Source: an uncultured Clostridia bacterium
Lineage (GTDB): Bacteria > Bacillota > Clostridia > Lachnospirales > Anaerotignaceae
Assembly: GCA_910587195.1 (NCBI GenBank)
Contig: CAJUKL010000033.1
Location: forward strand, 5,642-21,583
Direction of reading: 5' to 3'
Length of the DNA stretch: 15,942 nucleotides
A program made the position numbers and the translations under genes. How positions within the stretch are numbered: the stretch's first letter is position 1; each line of letters starts with the position of its first letter. Below the pieces are notes generated by a model, which did no database searches, was not told where the DNA came from, and worked only from the letters and a program-made list of their open reading frames with translations. Positions 1 to 7,224 of this stretch are shown here, piece after piece.

Positions 1-167
1 CTGACACTTTAGCACCCAACGGTACCGGGCGGGTTTTTCCCGCAGGATACTGTTACAAAACCTGCCCGCTACCGTTGGCCGCGAGTGGCGCAGAACATTG
101 TGGTGTAAAGGAAAGTAAAATACAACTTTGAAGCAACTCCAAAGTAATCAGACCAAAAAACCTAACC
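1..167 (+). ncRNA. Retron-like structured RNA, copy 1 (5' end outside window)
   Basis: First of three tandem copies of one RNA; its 5' inverted repeat and the start of its basal stem lie before the window. Visible parts are the CACTTTAGC segment (5-13), a long hairpin with 22-nt arms at 16-37 and 57-78 (one C.C mismatch and one G.U), the invariant loop CCGCAGGATACTGTT, the basal-stem 3' side ending in CAGAAC (91-96), a small hairpin ACTTTG/CAAAGT (125-130 / 140-145), and the 3' inverted repeat CAAAAAACCTAACC (154-167). It is nearly identical to copy 2. By analogy with retrons, the inverted repeats are a1/a2 and the RNA would be both template and primer for the reverse transcriptase at 5289-6743. 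Which part is msr and which is msd cannot be settled from the sequence alone. Confidence 0.75.
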
Positions 168-188
168 GTAATGTATGAAGTTAAAAGA

Positions 189-389
189 GGTTAGGCTTTT
201 TGCTAACAAACAAATAGACTGTTCTGACACTTTAGCACCCAACGGTACCGGGCGGGTTTTTCCCGCAGGATACTGTTATAAAACCTGCCCGGTACTGTTG
301 GCCGCGAGTGGCGCAGAACATTGTGGTGTAAAGGAAATAATGTACAACTTTGAAGCAGCTCCAAAGCAAACAGACCAAAAAACCTAACC
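189..389 (+). ncRNA. Retron-like structured RNA (msr-msd candidate), copy 2
   Basis: This is a complete unit of 201 nt. The ends GGTTAGGCTTTTTG (189-202) and CAAAAAACCTAACC (376-389) pair at 13 of 14 positions, as retron a1/a2 repeats do. Inside, GTTCTG/CAGAAC (221-226 / 314-319) and CAC/GTG (228-230 / 308-310) form a basal stem. An internal loop carries TTTAGC (231-236), which resembles the UUAGC around the branching guanosine of classical retrons; G202 just after a1 is the other branch-G candidate. A long hairpin follows, with 22-nt arms at 239-260 and 280-301 (20 Watson-Crick pairs plus 2 G.U) and loop CCGCAGGATACTGTT. A small hairpin CTTTG/CAAAG (348-352 / 362-366) lies before a2. The single-strand linkers are conserved with the other copies. 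No promoter is evident in the 21-nt linkers between copies, so the array may be one transcript started upstream of the window. Confidence 0.85.
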
Positions 390-410
390 ATACTATATGA
401 AGTTAAAAGA

Positions 411-611
411 GGTTAGATTTTCTGCTAACAAGCAAATACTCTGTTTTGACACTTTAGCGACCCGGTGAATAGTATTGTTTTCACCGCAGGATACTGTTGA
501 AAACGGATACTATTCACTTTGGTCGCGAGTGACGCAAAACATTGTGATGAACGGGTAAGTACAACACAACTTTGAAGCAACTCCAAAGCAAACAGACCAG
601 AAAACCTAACC
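411..611 (+). ncRNA. Retron-like structured RNA, copy 3 (diverged long stem)
   Basis: This unit is also 201 nt, with the same ends (GGTTAGATTTTCTG at 411-424; CAGAAAACCTAACC at 598-611; 13 of 14 pair), basal stem, internal loop with TTTAGC (453-458), apical loop and 3' hairpin as copy 2. The long hairpin arms are different in sequence but still complementary: GCGACC/GGTCGC (457-462 / 521-526), then an 11-bp stem GTGAATAGTAT (465-475) with its complement (507-517), a small internal loop, and GTTTTC/GAAAAC (477-482 / 499-504). The basal stem changes from GTTCTG/CAGAAC to GTTTTG/CAAAAC, and the end repeat changes a U-A pair to C-G, both compensatory. A T-rich tract (615-628) follows a2 and could help end transcription. 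This copy lies closest to the protein operon. Confidence 0.85.
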
Positions 612-699
612 ATATTTTTTTCTTTTTATCTAGTATAACACAAATTTTTAAAATGTCAAATTAATTTTACGTTTTTTAAAAATATCTTTGTGAAATGAC

Positions 700-727
700 T
701 TGAAAATATTTCAAAAAGGGGTATAAT
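700..727 (+). promoter_or_regulatory. Sigma-70/sigA-type promoter of the retron protein operon
   Basis: TTGAAA (700-705), a 16-nt spacer and TATAAT (722-727), 73 bases before the first start codon, which has AAAGGAGG at 781-788. The -35 lies inside a dyad TTGAAA-ATA-TTTCAA (700-714) that could be an operator. It implies the proteins can be made separately from the upstream RNA array. Bases 612-799 otherwise hold only AT-rich sequence. Confidence 0.65.
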
Positions 728-799
728 AAAAAATATATAGGTTCTTTTTTTTTATAAAAAACAGAGCTGATTTTATAAGTAAAGGAGGTTTTTTCGATA

Positions 800-3535
800 A
801 TGAGAAATTTGACGCCAGAAGAACAAAAAAGACTCTGGAAAAAAAGCTTATATTCTGATGATGAACCAATTCGCAAAATTTTTCTTTGGGGAAAAGATAG
901 CGAAAAGAATCACTGTTTAATTGTGCTATATGGTATACAACATTTTCAGGAGACATTAAAAGATTCTCATGGCTGGTATATAGAAGGTCATTTATTAAAT
1001 CCAATCATTGTCTATACACGGTATGCTATTTTTCGCGGCATGAATGGGCATTTACCTTCCATTCCTAATGCATATGTTGATATGGAAAAAAAATTGCTTT
1101 GTTCCAAAAGAGGGTATGAAACAGCACAAAGAAGCTGGGACTGGAATAAAGAAACACGCCATTATGATTTTAATGTGAAATATGACCCCCAATATGTAGA
1201 AAAGGATTTTTATAAGCTAGAACCACAGGCACAATTTGACTATTATGCAGAAAATACATATGAAGATTATGTCAATACAATCAAAGCAAATGGAATTACT
1301 TTTCAAGATGTTACCTTGATAGAACATCCTAGCGAATTGTTTGAATTTGAAAAGGACAGCCCTTATTATGAAAACATTATTTGTATGTTTTCTAAGGAAA
1401 GGCTCTATAGCAGAATTAAAAACATGAAGGAGTTTATGGCAAAAGCCCCTTCCTTAGAGGATTATGAAAAAATATTAAATGTGGCAAGTGTAGAATTGGC
1501 TTGTGGTATTTTTCAGGAATTGACCATTGCTAAAAATCCGATTCTTTTGGAAAAAGCAAAAGAAATTGAAAAAAGTAAAACTTTATGGGCAAAAAAGGAA
1601 TATCACGATGGCTTAAAACGTTTTGCTAAAAATTATCTCTCTGTTTTTGATGAAACCCTGATACAAAAACAAAAAGATTTTATCTATCAAACCTTACCTG
1701 AAATGGATTTCCATATAAAAAGATTAAAAGGAAATGATGGAAAGATAAAGAAAGGCAAAGAACTAGAAAAATATTTGTATAACGGCATTTATGAAAACCA
1801 TTGGTATCTAGATTATGGTGATCAAAGGTTATATGATAAAAATACTTATAATAATGGTACCAATGTTAAAAATATTGCCTTTAAAAATACCATACAAATG
1901 GTAAGAGCTTATGATATGGCAGATGCTGCTGGAAAAATTGCTTATTATCTGGATGCACCAAGAACTAGAAACTATTTTATAGGAAGCGAAAAAACAGGCG
2001 CTTATCACTATTATTACCGCTATCTTAGAAGAATTTTGGATCATTATAAGGCAAGCAGTGAGGAAAAATTTGTGGAGGCAGCAAAAGAATTTCTTGCAGG
2101 CTGGCAACAGAATGAAAATATGTATAGTTCTGAATTCTTTTATCGTTATTTTTCACAGAATAAAGAAAATGAGGAAATGTGGGACCGACATATTGATGCG
2201 ATTATCTATGTTGTAAAACATGCAACTCATTGGAATGTGCTAGCTTATTGCTATAAGATAATTAAAAAAGCACACAAGGAACATAAGTTTGATGATTATG
2301 ACATCAAAGAATTGATTGTATTGTCACAAGTATCCTATCAACAAATTGCACAGATATTTGAAAAATTATTGATAGAAAAATTAAAAGCAGCACAGGAATT
2401 TGATGCAGAAATTATGCTAGCAATGATGAATATTCCATCAGAAAAACTGCAAAAAATGTCGCAGAAATATTTTGTGAGAACAAAAGGAAAATTTAAACCA
2501 GAAGATATTGTGGAACTCCTGTCTTTAGATACCATAGAAAACTGGTATCAAATAGTCAAAACCAATATTGAAGTTTTTCATGCAGAGGAATATATTGCAT
2601 TTATCAAGGCTTTAGCTCAAAAAGAAAAAGAATATCCTGAAAAGATTACTACCTTATTGCAAGATTCTGTAGAAAAATTAAATACTGCTACTTCAGCACA
2701 AAAACAAGTATTATTAAACTATTTTGTAGATTTAATCTTACAAAATAAAAAATTATCTGAATTTATGGCAGCAATAGCAGAAAGCATTATTTTCTATATG
2801 CCTTATGCAGAATTAAAAGAAATTTTACAAGATATTCCTTTAAAACATGGAAAATTGTCTGAAAGAAATCATAATATTGTGACACTCTTAAAAGCAGCAA
2901 AAGAAGATGTTTTCCCAAAAGATAGCGCCATTCTTTCTATTTTAGAAACAAGTTCTGCTGGATTGGTAAAAATGCTAACAGAAACGGTAGAAGCCTTAAA
3001 AGAAACATTGACAGAAAAAAATACCACTCTTTTGTTACTTTTGGAATGTAATGTCTATGCACTGAATAAAACGGCACAATCTGTTTTTGAACAAATGCAA
3101 GCAGATAAAAAACAAAAAATGCATATGCTTTTACTGGATTCTCCTGTAGAAAGAGCTTATCAATATGGATTGCAAAAGCTAGAAGATTGGTATGGAGATA
3201 AAACACCACAACAATTTGTTGTTCGTATGCTGGAACATCCTTGTATTCCAGTAAAAATGTATTTGTCACAAAAAATACAAAAAGCCTTTGCAAATTTAGA
3301 AGGCGATTTATATATTTATTATATTAAAACAGTGCTCTATTTGCCAAATAAAGCAGCAAAAAGTAAAGAACAGGTTTATCAAAGTATTCCGGAATTTGTA
3401 AAACGCTATCCCGAAAAAAGAAAAGAAATTGAAAGTATTTTGCTTGATATTGGCAGCACAAATGTAAAATCAAATGCAGAAAAAGCATTGGTAACTTTTG
3501 CACAGATACAAAAGGAGGTGTGTTCATGCAAGTAA
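800..3535 (+). CDS. Large helical HEAT/ARM-repeat-like protein of the retron operon
   Basis: 911 aa; ATG at 800 with AAAGGAGG at 781-788. There is no signal peptide or membrane segment, so it is probably cytoplasmic. The N-terminal ~250 residues are rich in Tyr, Trp and charged residues and show no motif I recognise. From about residue 480 to the end it is a run of short amphipathic Lys/Glu/Leu helices that looks like an alpha-solenoid. I see no nuclease, ATPase or protease signature. Its place, followed by a SWIM protein and a retron reverse transcriptase, matches the ARM component I recall for type XIII retrons, where the accessory proteins are presumed to be effectors or to hold the complex. 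The stop overlaps the next gene by 10 bases, so translation is coupled. The family assignment rests on context and helical character; the biochemical role is unknown. Confidence 0.8.
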   Translation: MRNLTPEEQKRLWKKSLYSDDEPIRKIFLWGKDSEKNHCLIVLYGIQHFQETLKDSHGWYIEGHLLNPIIVYTRYAIFRGMNGHLPSIPNAYVDMEKKLLCSKRGYETAQRSWDWNKETRHYDFNVKYDPQYVEKDFYKLEPQAQFDYYAENTYEDYVNTIKANGITFQDVTLIEHPSELFEFEKDSPYYENIICMFSKERLYSRIKNMKEFMAKAPSLEDYEKILNVASVELACGIFQELTIAKNPILLEKAKEIEKSKTLWAKKEYHDGLKRFAKNYLSVFDETLIQKQKDFIYQTLPEMDFHIKRLKGNDGKIKKGKELEKYLYNGIYENHWYLDYGDQRLYDKNTYNNGTNVKNIAFKNTIQMVRAYDMADAAGKIAYYLDAPRTRNYFIGSEKTGAYHYYYRYLRRILDHYKASSEEKFVEAAKEFLAGWQQNENMYSSEFFYRYFSQNKENEEMWDRHIDAIIYVVKHATHWNVLAYCYKIIKKAHKEHKFDDYDIKELIVLSQVSYQQIAQIFEKLLIEKLKAAQEFDAEIMLAMMNIPSEKLQKMSQKYFVRTKGKFKPEDIVELLSLDTIENWYQIVKTNIEVFHAEEYIAFIKALAQKEKEYPEKITTLLQDSVEKLNTATSAQKQVLLNYFVDLILQNKKLSEFMAAIAESIIFYMPYAELKEILQDIPLKHGKLSERNHNIVTLLKAAKEDVFPKDSAILSILETSSAGLVKMLTETVEALKETLTEKNTTLLLLLECNVYALNKTAQSVFEQMQADKKQKMHMLLLDSPVERAYQYGLQKLEDWYGDKTPQQFVVRMLEHPCIPVKMYLSQKIQKAFANLEGDLYIYYIKTVLYLPNKAAKSKEQVYQSIPEFVKRYPEKRKEIESILLDIGSTNVKSNAEKALVTFAQIQKEVCSCK

Positions 3536-5289
3536 ATTATAAATATGCAAGCCCTTCTCAATGTACAAGCATGGAAAATACAGCAACTTTAGGTTTTAGC
3601 CCTGACTTGTCCCGTGAGGAAAAGGTTTCTTTTTTGGGTAAATTAAAACATCCCCTTTTATTTCGTGATGCAATGCTGATGCTGCGGGATATTGTTATCT
3701 CTGATATGAGTCAGCAGCAAAAAGAAAGACCAGAGTATTTTGAATGGTTAGACCAAGAAATTGAAAGACGTATCAAAATGCATGAAAAATATGCACCTAA
3801 ATTAAGACAGGATTTAAAAGATAAAATGTCTGTTTGTGATGCCGAAATTGCACAGCAAAATGAAAAAATAAAAGATTTACAGGCAATACAAAGACAGTTA
3901 AAAACACAAATTGATGCCTATGATGCTTGGAAAGACTATTATAAAATTGAACGGGATTTTTGGAAGTTTATCCGGGATAGAGATTATGATTTATGGTTTG
4001 TGCTTGACCCTGTTATTACGGTACATAAAGACCAGGTTTCTTTTGAAGCCTTTTCCGTAGATGAATCCACTTATGGTTGTTTATCTGTAGCTATGGACGA
4101 ATTTGATTTACTACAAGAACCAAAACTTGGAACTACGAATATTGATTTTTCTGCAAAGTTGGAAAAAGAAATGCAAAGATTTCGTAGCTATACCGATGTT
4201 ACTTTGTCTGTTAATCCAGATGGTTTTACCATAGACAATGAAATTGTACCAGAATATGTAGAAAAGAAAATTGATTTGCCCGAAACTTGGATAAAGGGCT
4301 TTAATCAAGTATCTTCTGCAGCAGCACTGGACGGTATTGAGTTGGAGTTGACTCCTTCTGATATGTATGATATTTGTGCTTTTTTAAGAAAACACAAAGA
4401 GAAAAAAAGTCCTCGCTATATGAAGTGGATACTGGAACCACAACAAAAAATTAAAATTGAATTTCAACCTTTTGGTACTGTTTTGACTTTAAATGCAGTT
4501 TATCAGGGAAATCAAAAACGAGAAGAAAAAATATGGGGCAGAAGGCGCTGGCTTGTGATGGAAAAATTACTTCCTTTAGCAAAAGCCTTTTATGTGCGTT
4601 TTTTAGGCTTTGGTATGCCACAATTTATACGCGCAGATATGGGTACACTACAAATGACAGTCGGTTTTTCTTCTTGGGCTTCTAATGACTGGGTAAAGGG
4701 TACTGCATTTAATATTATGGCGGGCTTTACAGGAAATGGAAATTATAAAGAGGTTTATAAACTGTTAAAACAGGAACGTGCTTTGTCTATGCAGGAAATT
4801 TTTGACCATTTTTCAGGGGAAAAACAAGATAAGGTAAAGGCGGGCATTGGAATGTTATTCCGCCGCGGCGAGGCTTATTTTGATATTCTTAATGAAAAAG
4901 TGCGTTTCCGTCGCCTTTGCAGCGAACCAATTCCAGAAGAATTGTATGAAATTACAGACATAGAAAAGCAAGTAGAAAAATATAGCAAAAAAACATTCGA
5001 TAACATGACGGTGCAATATACACCCAAAAAAGAATTTATCTTTACAACAAGATACAATGAAGGAAAATATAATCCACCTTCGATTGCGCAGATTGTGATT
5101 GACCAAGATGCACAGATTTCAAAACTAGATTGTAATTGTTATACTTTTAAAAGAGGTGCAAAAAATTTATCAGAGCCTTGCGCACATATCCTTGCGTTAT
5201 ATGTTGCTGCATTTAAGCTGCTAAAATTGGAAGGCTTGGAGTATAATAAGTTATATAAAATCAATGATATTATGGAGATGTTGCTATAA
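3526..5289 (+). CDS. Winged-helix/SWIM zinc-finger protein of the retron operon
   Basis: 587 aa from ATG 3526, chosen because AAAGGAGG (3511-3518) lies 7 nt before it; a GTG two codons earlier would sit against the ribosome site. Residues ~85-147 are a charged coiled-coil-like segment. Residues ~405-470 look like a winged-helix fold. Residues 536-554 carry the SWIM pattern CxC...CxH (C536, C538, C552, H554), a zinc-binding motif known to mediate DNA or protein contacts. No catalytic motif is visible. With the flanking helical protein and the reverse transcriptase it forms the WH-SWIM member of a type XIII-like retron. It may recognise the reverse-transcribed DNA or act as part of the effector; that role is inference. 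It overlaps the upstream gene by 10 bases and the downstream start by 1 base (TAATG). Confidence 0.85.
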   Translation: MQVNYKYASPSQCTSMENTATLGFSPDLSREEKVSFLGKLKHPLLFRDAMLMLRDIVISDMSQQQKERPEYFEWLDQEIERRIKMHEKYAPKLRQDLKDKMSVCDAEIAQQNEKIKDLQAIQRQLKTQIDAYDAWKDYYKIERDFWKFIRDRDYDLWFVLDPVITVHKDQVSFEAFSVDESTYGCLSVAMDEFDLLQEPKLGTTNIDFSAKLEKEMQRFRSYTDVTLSVNPDGFTIDNEIVPEYVEKKIDLPETWIKGFNQVSSAAALDGIELELTPSDMYDICAFLRKHKEKKSPRYMKWILEPQQKIKIEFQPFGTVLTLNAVYQGNQKREEKIWGRRRWLVMEKLLPLAKAFYVRFLGFGMPQFIRADMGTLQMTVGFSSWASNDWVKGTAFNIMAGFTGNGNYKEVYKLLKQERALSMQEIFDHFSGEKQDKVKAGIGMLFRRGEAYFDILNEKVRFRRLCSEPIPEELYEITDIEKQVEKYSKKTFDNMTVQYTPKKEFIFTTRYNEGKYNPPSIAQIVIDQDAQISKLDCNCYTFKRGAKNLSEPCAHILALYVAAFKLLKLEGLEYNKLYKINDIMEMLL

Positions 5290-6743
5290 TGGAAACAAAG
5301 GCTGATTATAGAAAATTAGTGAATGAAATGGGCAAAAAAGAGTTTACATTCCTAAAAATGCAAGAATATGGTTTTTGGCCTAGCCATTTGCCAACACCTT
5401 ATGAACGTCAGCAAAATGAAACAGAAGAAGATTTTCAAAACAGACAAAAACTTTTAGACGAATTTCAAAAATTATCGGCGCAAATTGCAGACGTTTACAA
5501 AGAAAAACAGGAAATTGAAAAAAAACTCTCTGCCTTACAAAAAGAATATCAAGATACATGGGATTATGAAAAAATTCGTTCTGTTGTGGCGCAAGAAATT
5601 ATGAAAGCATCTATTGCAAGACGGGCAGAACGAAAAGCAGAAAGAGAAAAACAAAAACAAGCAAAAACAGAGGCTTGGCAAAAAAGAAAAGCAGAAAATA
5701 TCTTGTTTATTGGAAAAGGATATTCTAATCTTTTACATAAAAAAGAATGTGATATAGAAAAATTAAAACAAAATCATTTGCCGATTTTGGAAACAGATAA
5801 AGATGTCGCAAATTTGTTGCAGGTGGAATATAGTACCTTGCGCTATTTGACATATCATAGAGATGTTGTCACATTTGACAACTATTATCGCTTTGATATT
5901 CCTAAAAAAAGTGGCGGAATGCGTCATATCGCTGCACCAAAAACACAGCTTAAAATGGCACAAAAACAAATATTAGAACAGATATTGGAAAAAATAGAAA
6001 TTTCAGATGCAGCACATGGTTTTATTAAGCAAAAATCTGTTATTACAGGGGCAAAAGTACATCCTACAAGCCCTACTTTATTGATTAACATAGATTTAGA
6101 AAACTTTTTCCCTACTATCACTTTTGAAAGAGTACGAGGCGTATATCAGCATTTTGGTTATTCTGGCTATGTTGCATCATTGCTTGCAATGATTTGTACC
6201 TATTGCGAAAGAATGCCAGTAGAAGTAAAAGGCGAAACAAAATATGTTAAAACATCAGACAGAATTTTACCACAAGGCTCTCCTGCAAGTCCTATGCTTA
6301 CCAATATTATTTGTCAGAGAATGGACAAGCGTATCAATGGTTTGTGTAAAAAATTGGGTGTGGTATATACCAGATATGCCGATGATATGAGTTTTAGCTA
6401 TCATGGAAATTTAGAAAATTTTGCAGTTGGCAGCTTTTTAAAGAGTATGCAAAAGATAATAGAAGAAGAAGGCTTCCATGTAAAAAAAGAAAAAACACAT
6501 ATCTTAAGAAAACATAATAGACAATATATTACTGGTATTGTCATCAATAATGAACAAATTGGCGTTACAAAAAAATGGATAAAAGTATTGCGTGCTTCTA
6601 TTCATAATGCTAAAAAATTAAAAGATGCTGGTGAAACGATACCAAAACAAACAAAACAGGAAATTGCAGGAAAAATTGCATGGCTGAAAAGTGTAAATGA
6701 AACAAGATACCAGAAAATAATTCAACAGGCAGAATCGTTATAA
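5289..6743 (+). CDS. Retron-type reverse transcriptase with N-terminal coiled-coil extension
   Basis: 484 aa. It would copy part of the upstream structured RNA into multicopy single-stranded DNA primed from the RNA's own 2'-OH. Polymerase motifs in order: DLENFFP (269-275), LPQGSPASP (327-335) and the catalytic YADD (363-366). Retron-specific positions are present as variants: GAKVH (254-258) where NAxxH is usual, and ITG (414-416) where VTG is usual. The polymerase begins near residue 165 with the typical LPILETDKDVANLL stretch. The ~165 residues before it are extra compared with the common 300-400-aa retron enzymes; residues ~55-130 are a Lys/Glu/Gln-rich coiled coil, perhaps docking the partner proteins. 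The start overlaps the preceding stop (TAATG), with GGAG at 5274-5277. There is no maturase or HNH domain, so this is not a group II intron enzyme. Confidence 0.93.
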   Translation: METKADYRKLVNEMGKKEFTFLKMQEYGFWPSHLPTPYERQQNETEEDFQNRQKLLDEFQKLSAQIADVYKEKQEIEKKLSALQKEYQDTWDYEKIRSVVAQEIMKASIARRAERKAEREKQKQAKTEAWQKRKAENILFIGKGYSNLLHKKECDIEKLKQNHLPILETDKDVANLLQVEYSTLRYLTYHRDVVTFDNYYRFDIPKKSGGMRHIAAPKTQLKMAQKQILEQILEKIEISDAAHGFIKQKSVITGAKVHPTSPTLLINIDLENFFPTITFERVRGVYQHFGYSGYVASLLAMICTYCERMPVEVKGETKYVKTSDRILPQGSPASPMLTNIICQRMDKRINGLCKKLGVVYTRYADDMSFSYHGNLENFAVGSFLKSMQKIIEEEGFHVKKEKTHILRKHNRQYITGIVINNEQIGVTKKWIKVLRASIHNAKKLKDAGETIPKQTKQEIAGKIAWLKSVNETRYQKIIQQAESL

Positions 6744-6758
6744 AATAACCTTATTGGA

Positions 6759-6787
6759 GGCTGAAATAATTTATTTCAGCCTTTTTT
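6759..6787 (+). terminator. Intrinsic terminator of the retron operon
   Basis: A 10-bp perfect stem GGCTGAAATA / TATTTCAGCC (6759-6768 / 6772-6781) with loop ATT is followed directly by six T. It lies 15 bases after the reverse transcriptase stop and closes the three-gene unit. Confidence 0.9.
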
Positions 6788-6917
6788 ATATTTGTGGACT
6801 TTGAAACTATATTTTATGGTAACCACATAAAAATTTTTTGTAAGAATTATAATAATTTGAGTTTAAAAATAAAAAATTCCACAATTTGTAAAGAAAATGG
6901 CTTATTATAAATTTAAC

Positions 6918-7107
6918 AAAAGTCAGAAGTTTTTGAAGGAACTTTTTTCACTTGTGAAAAGTTCCTCCAAAGTCTACACTTCGCTCCGGTCGCTTCTAAA
7001 CGAACGTCCACTGGATGTTTTGCACCCTCAAACACCTACAAGCTTTTTGAAAAAAGCTTGACCAAAAACTTTATCTTTTGCTAACAGAACAGATTCTAAA
7101 TTTTTTT
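6918..7107 (-). repeat. Intergenic palindromic repeat, copy 1 (inverted relative to 9960-10194)
   Basis: Read on the - strand, this matches 9960-10194 nearly end to end, with internal indels. Shared parts are an AAATTTAGAATCTGT start, a poly-A/T hairpin, TTTGAGGGTGCAAAAC, a GTCCAGTGGAC-type dyad, CCGGAGCGAAG and a GGAACTTTT...AAAAGTTCC hairpin. Here the hairpins lie at 6938-6965 and 7039-7060 (CAAGCTTTTT / AAAAAGCTTG). There is no coding sequence. Together with the AT-rich stretch 6788-6917, in which I see nothing further, it fills the gap between the retron and polA. Confidence 0.75.
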
Positions 7108-7160
7108 ATTTATATACAATATTTTTTATGCGGTTGCCATGACTATATTTAAAAATGTCA

Positions 7161-7188
7161 TGTTTTTTCCAGCAAAATGGTGTATAAT
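7161..7188 (+). promoter_or_regulatory. Probable polA promoter
   Basis: A consensus TATAAT at 7183-7188 stands 36 bases before the chosen polA start. The -35 region (TGTTTT, about 7161-7166, spacer 16) is weak. Transcription from here would start near 7195, which excludes an in-frame upstream start at 7177. Confidence 0.45.
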
Positions 7189-7224
7189 AGGAGAATACAG
7201 ATTAAAAGAAAGAGAGAGAAAATC

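Larger units (their letters stand above)
1..611 (+). repeat. Tandem array of three ~222-nt units (retron-like RNAs)
   Basis: The phrase ending in GACACTTTAGC recurs with starts 223 and then 222 nt apart, and the linker TATGAAGTTAAAAGA recurs between units. Copies 1 and 2 are close duplicates; copy 3 is diverged mainly in the long stem. The array enters from the left window edge, so the true number is three or more. The apparent reading frames across it are by-products of the repeat. Confidence 0.9.

Noticed and set aside
175..387. Open frame of 70 codons across RNA copy 2, and minus-strand frames across copies 2 and 3
   Set aside because: They follow the repeat, have no ribosome site, and stem substitutions and compensatory changes preserve RNA pairing rather than protein sequence.
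1..611. CRISPR array or diversity-generating retroelement template repeats
   Set aside because: Units are ~200 nt with internal secondary structure, not short repeats with unique spacers. Differences between copies are paired compensatory changes, not adenine-specific substitutions, and there is no variable target gene.
3520..3525. GTG start for the WH-SWIM gene
   Set aside because: It is only one base beyond the AAAGGAGG sequence; ATG at 3526 has normal spacing.
5289..6743. Group II intron maturase
   Set aside because: There is no maturase X domain or HNH endonuclease after the polymerase, and the retron-type motif region (GAKVH, ITG) is present.
7177..7224. Upstream ATG extending polA by 16 codons
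   Set aside because: It overlaps the TATAAT box at 7183-7188, and the added residues are basic and not like the start of PolA proteins, which begin near MKKFMMIDGN.
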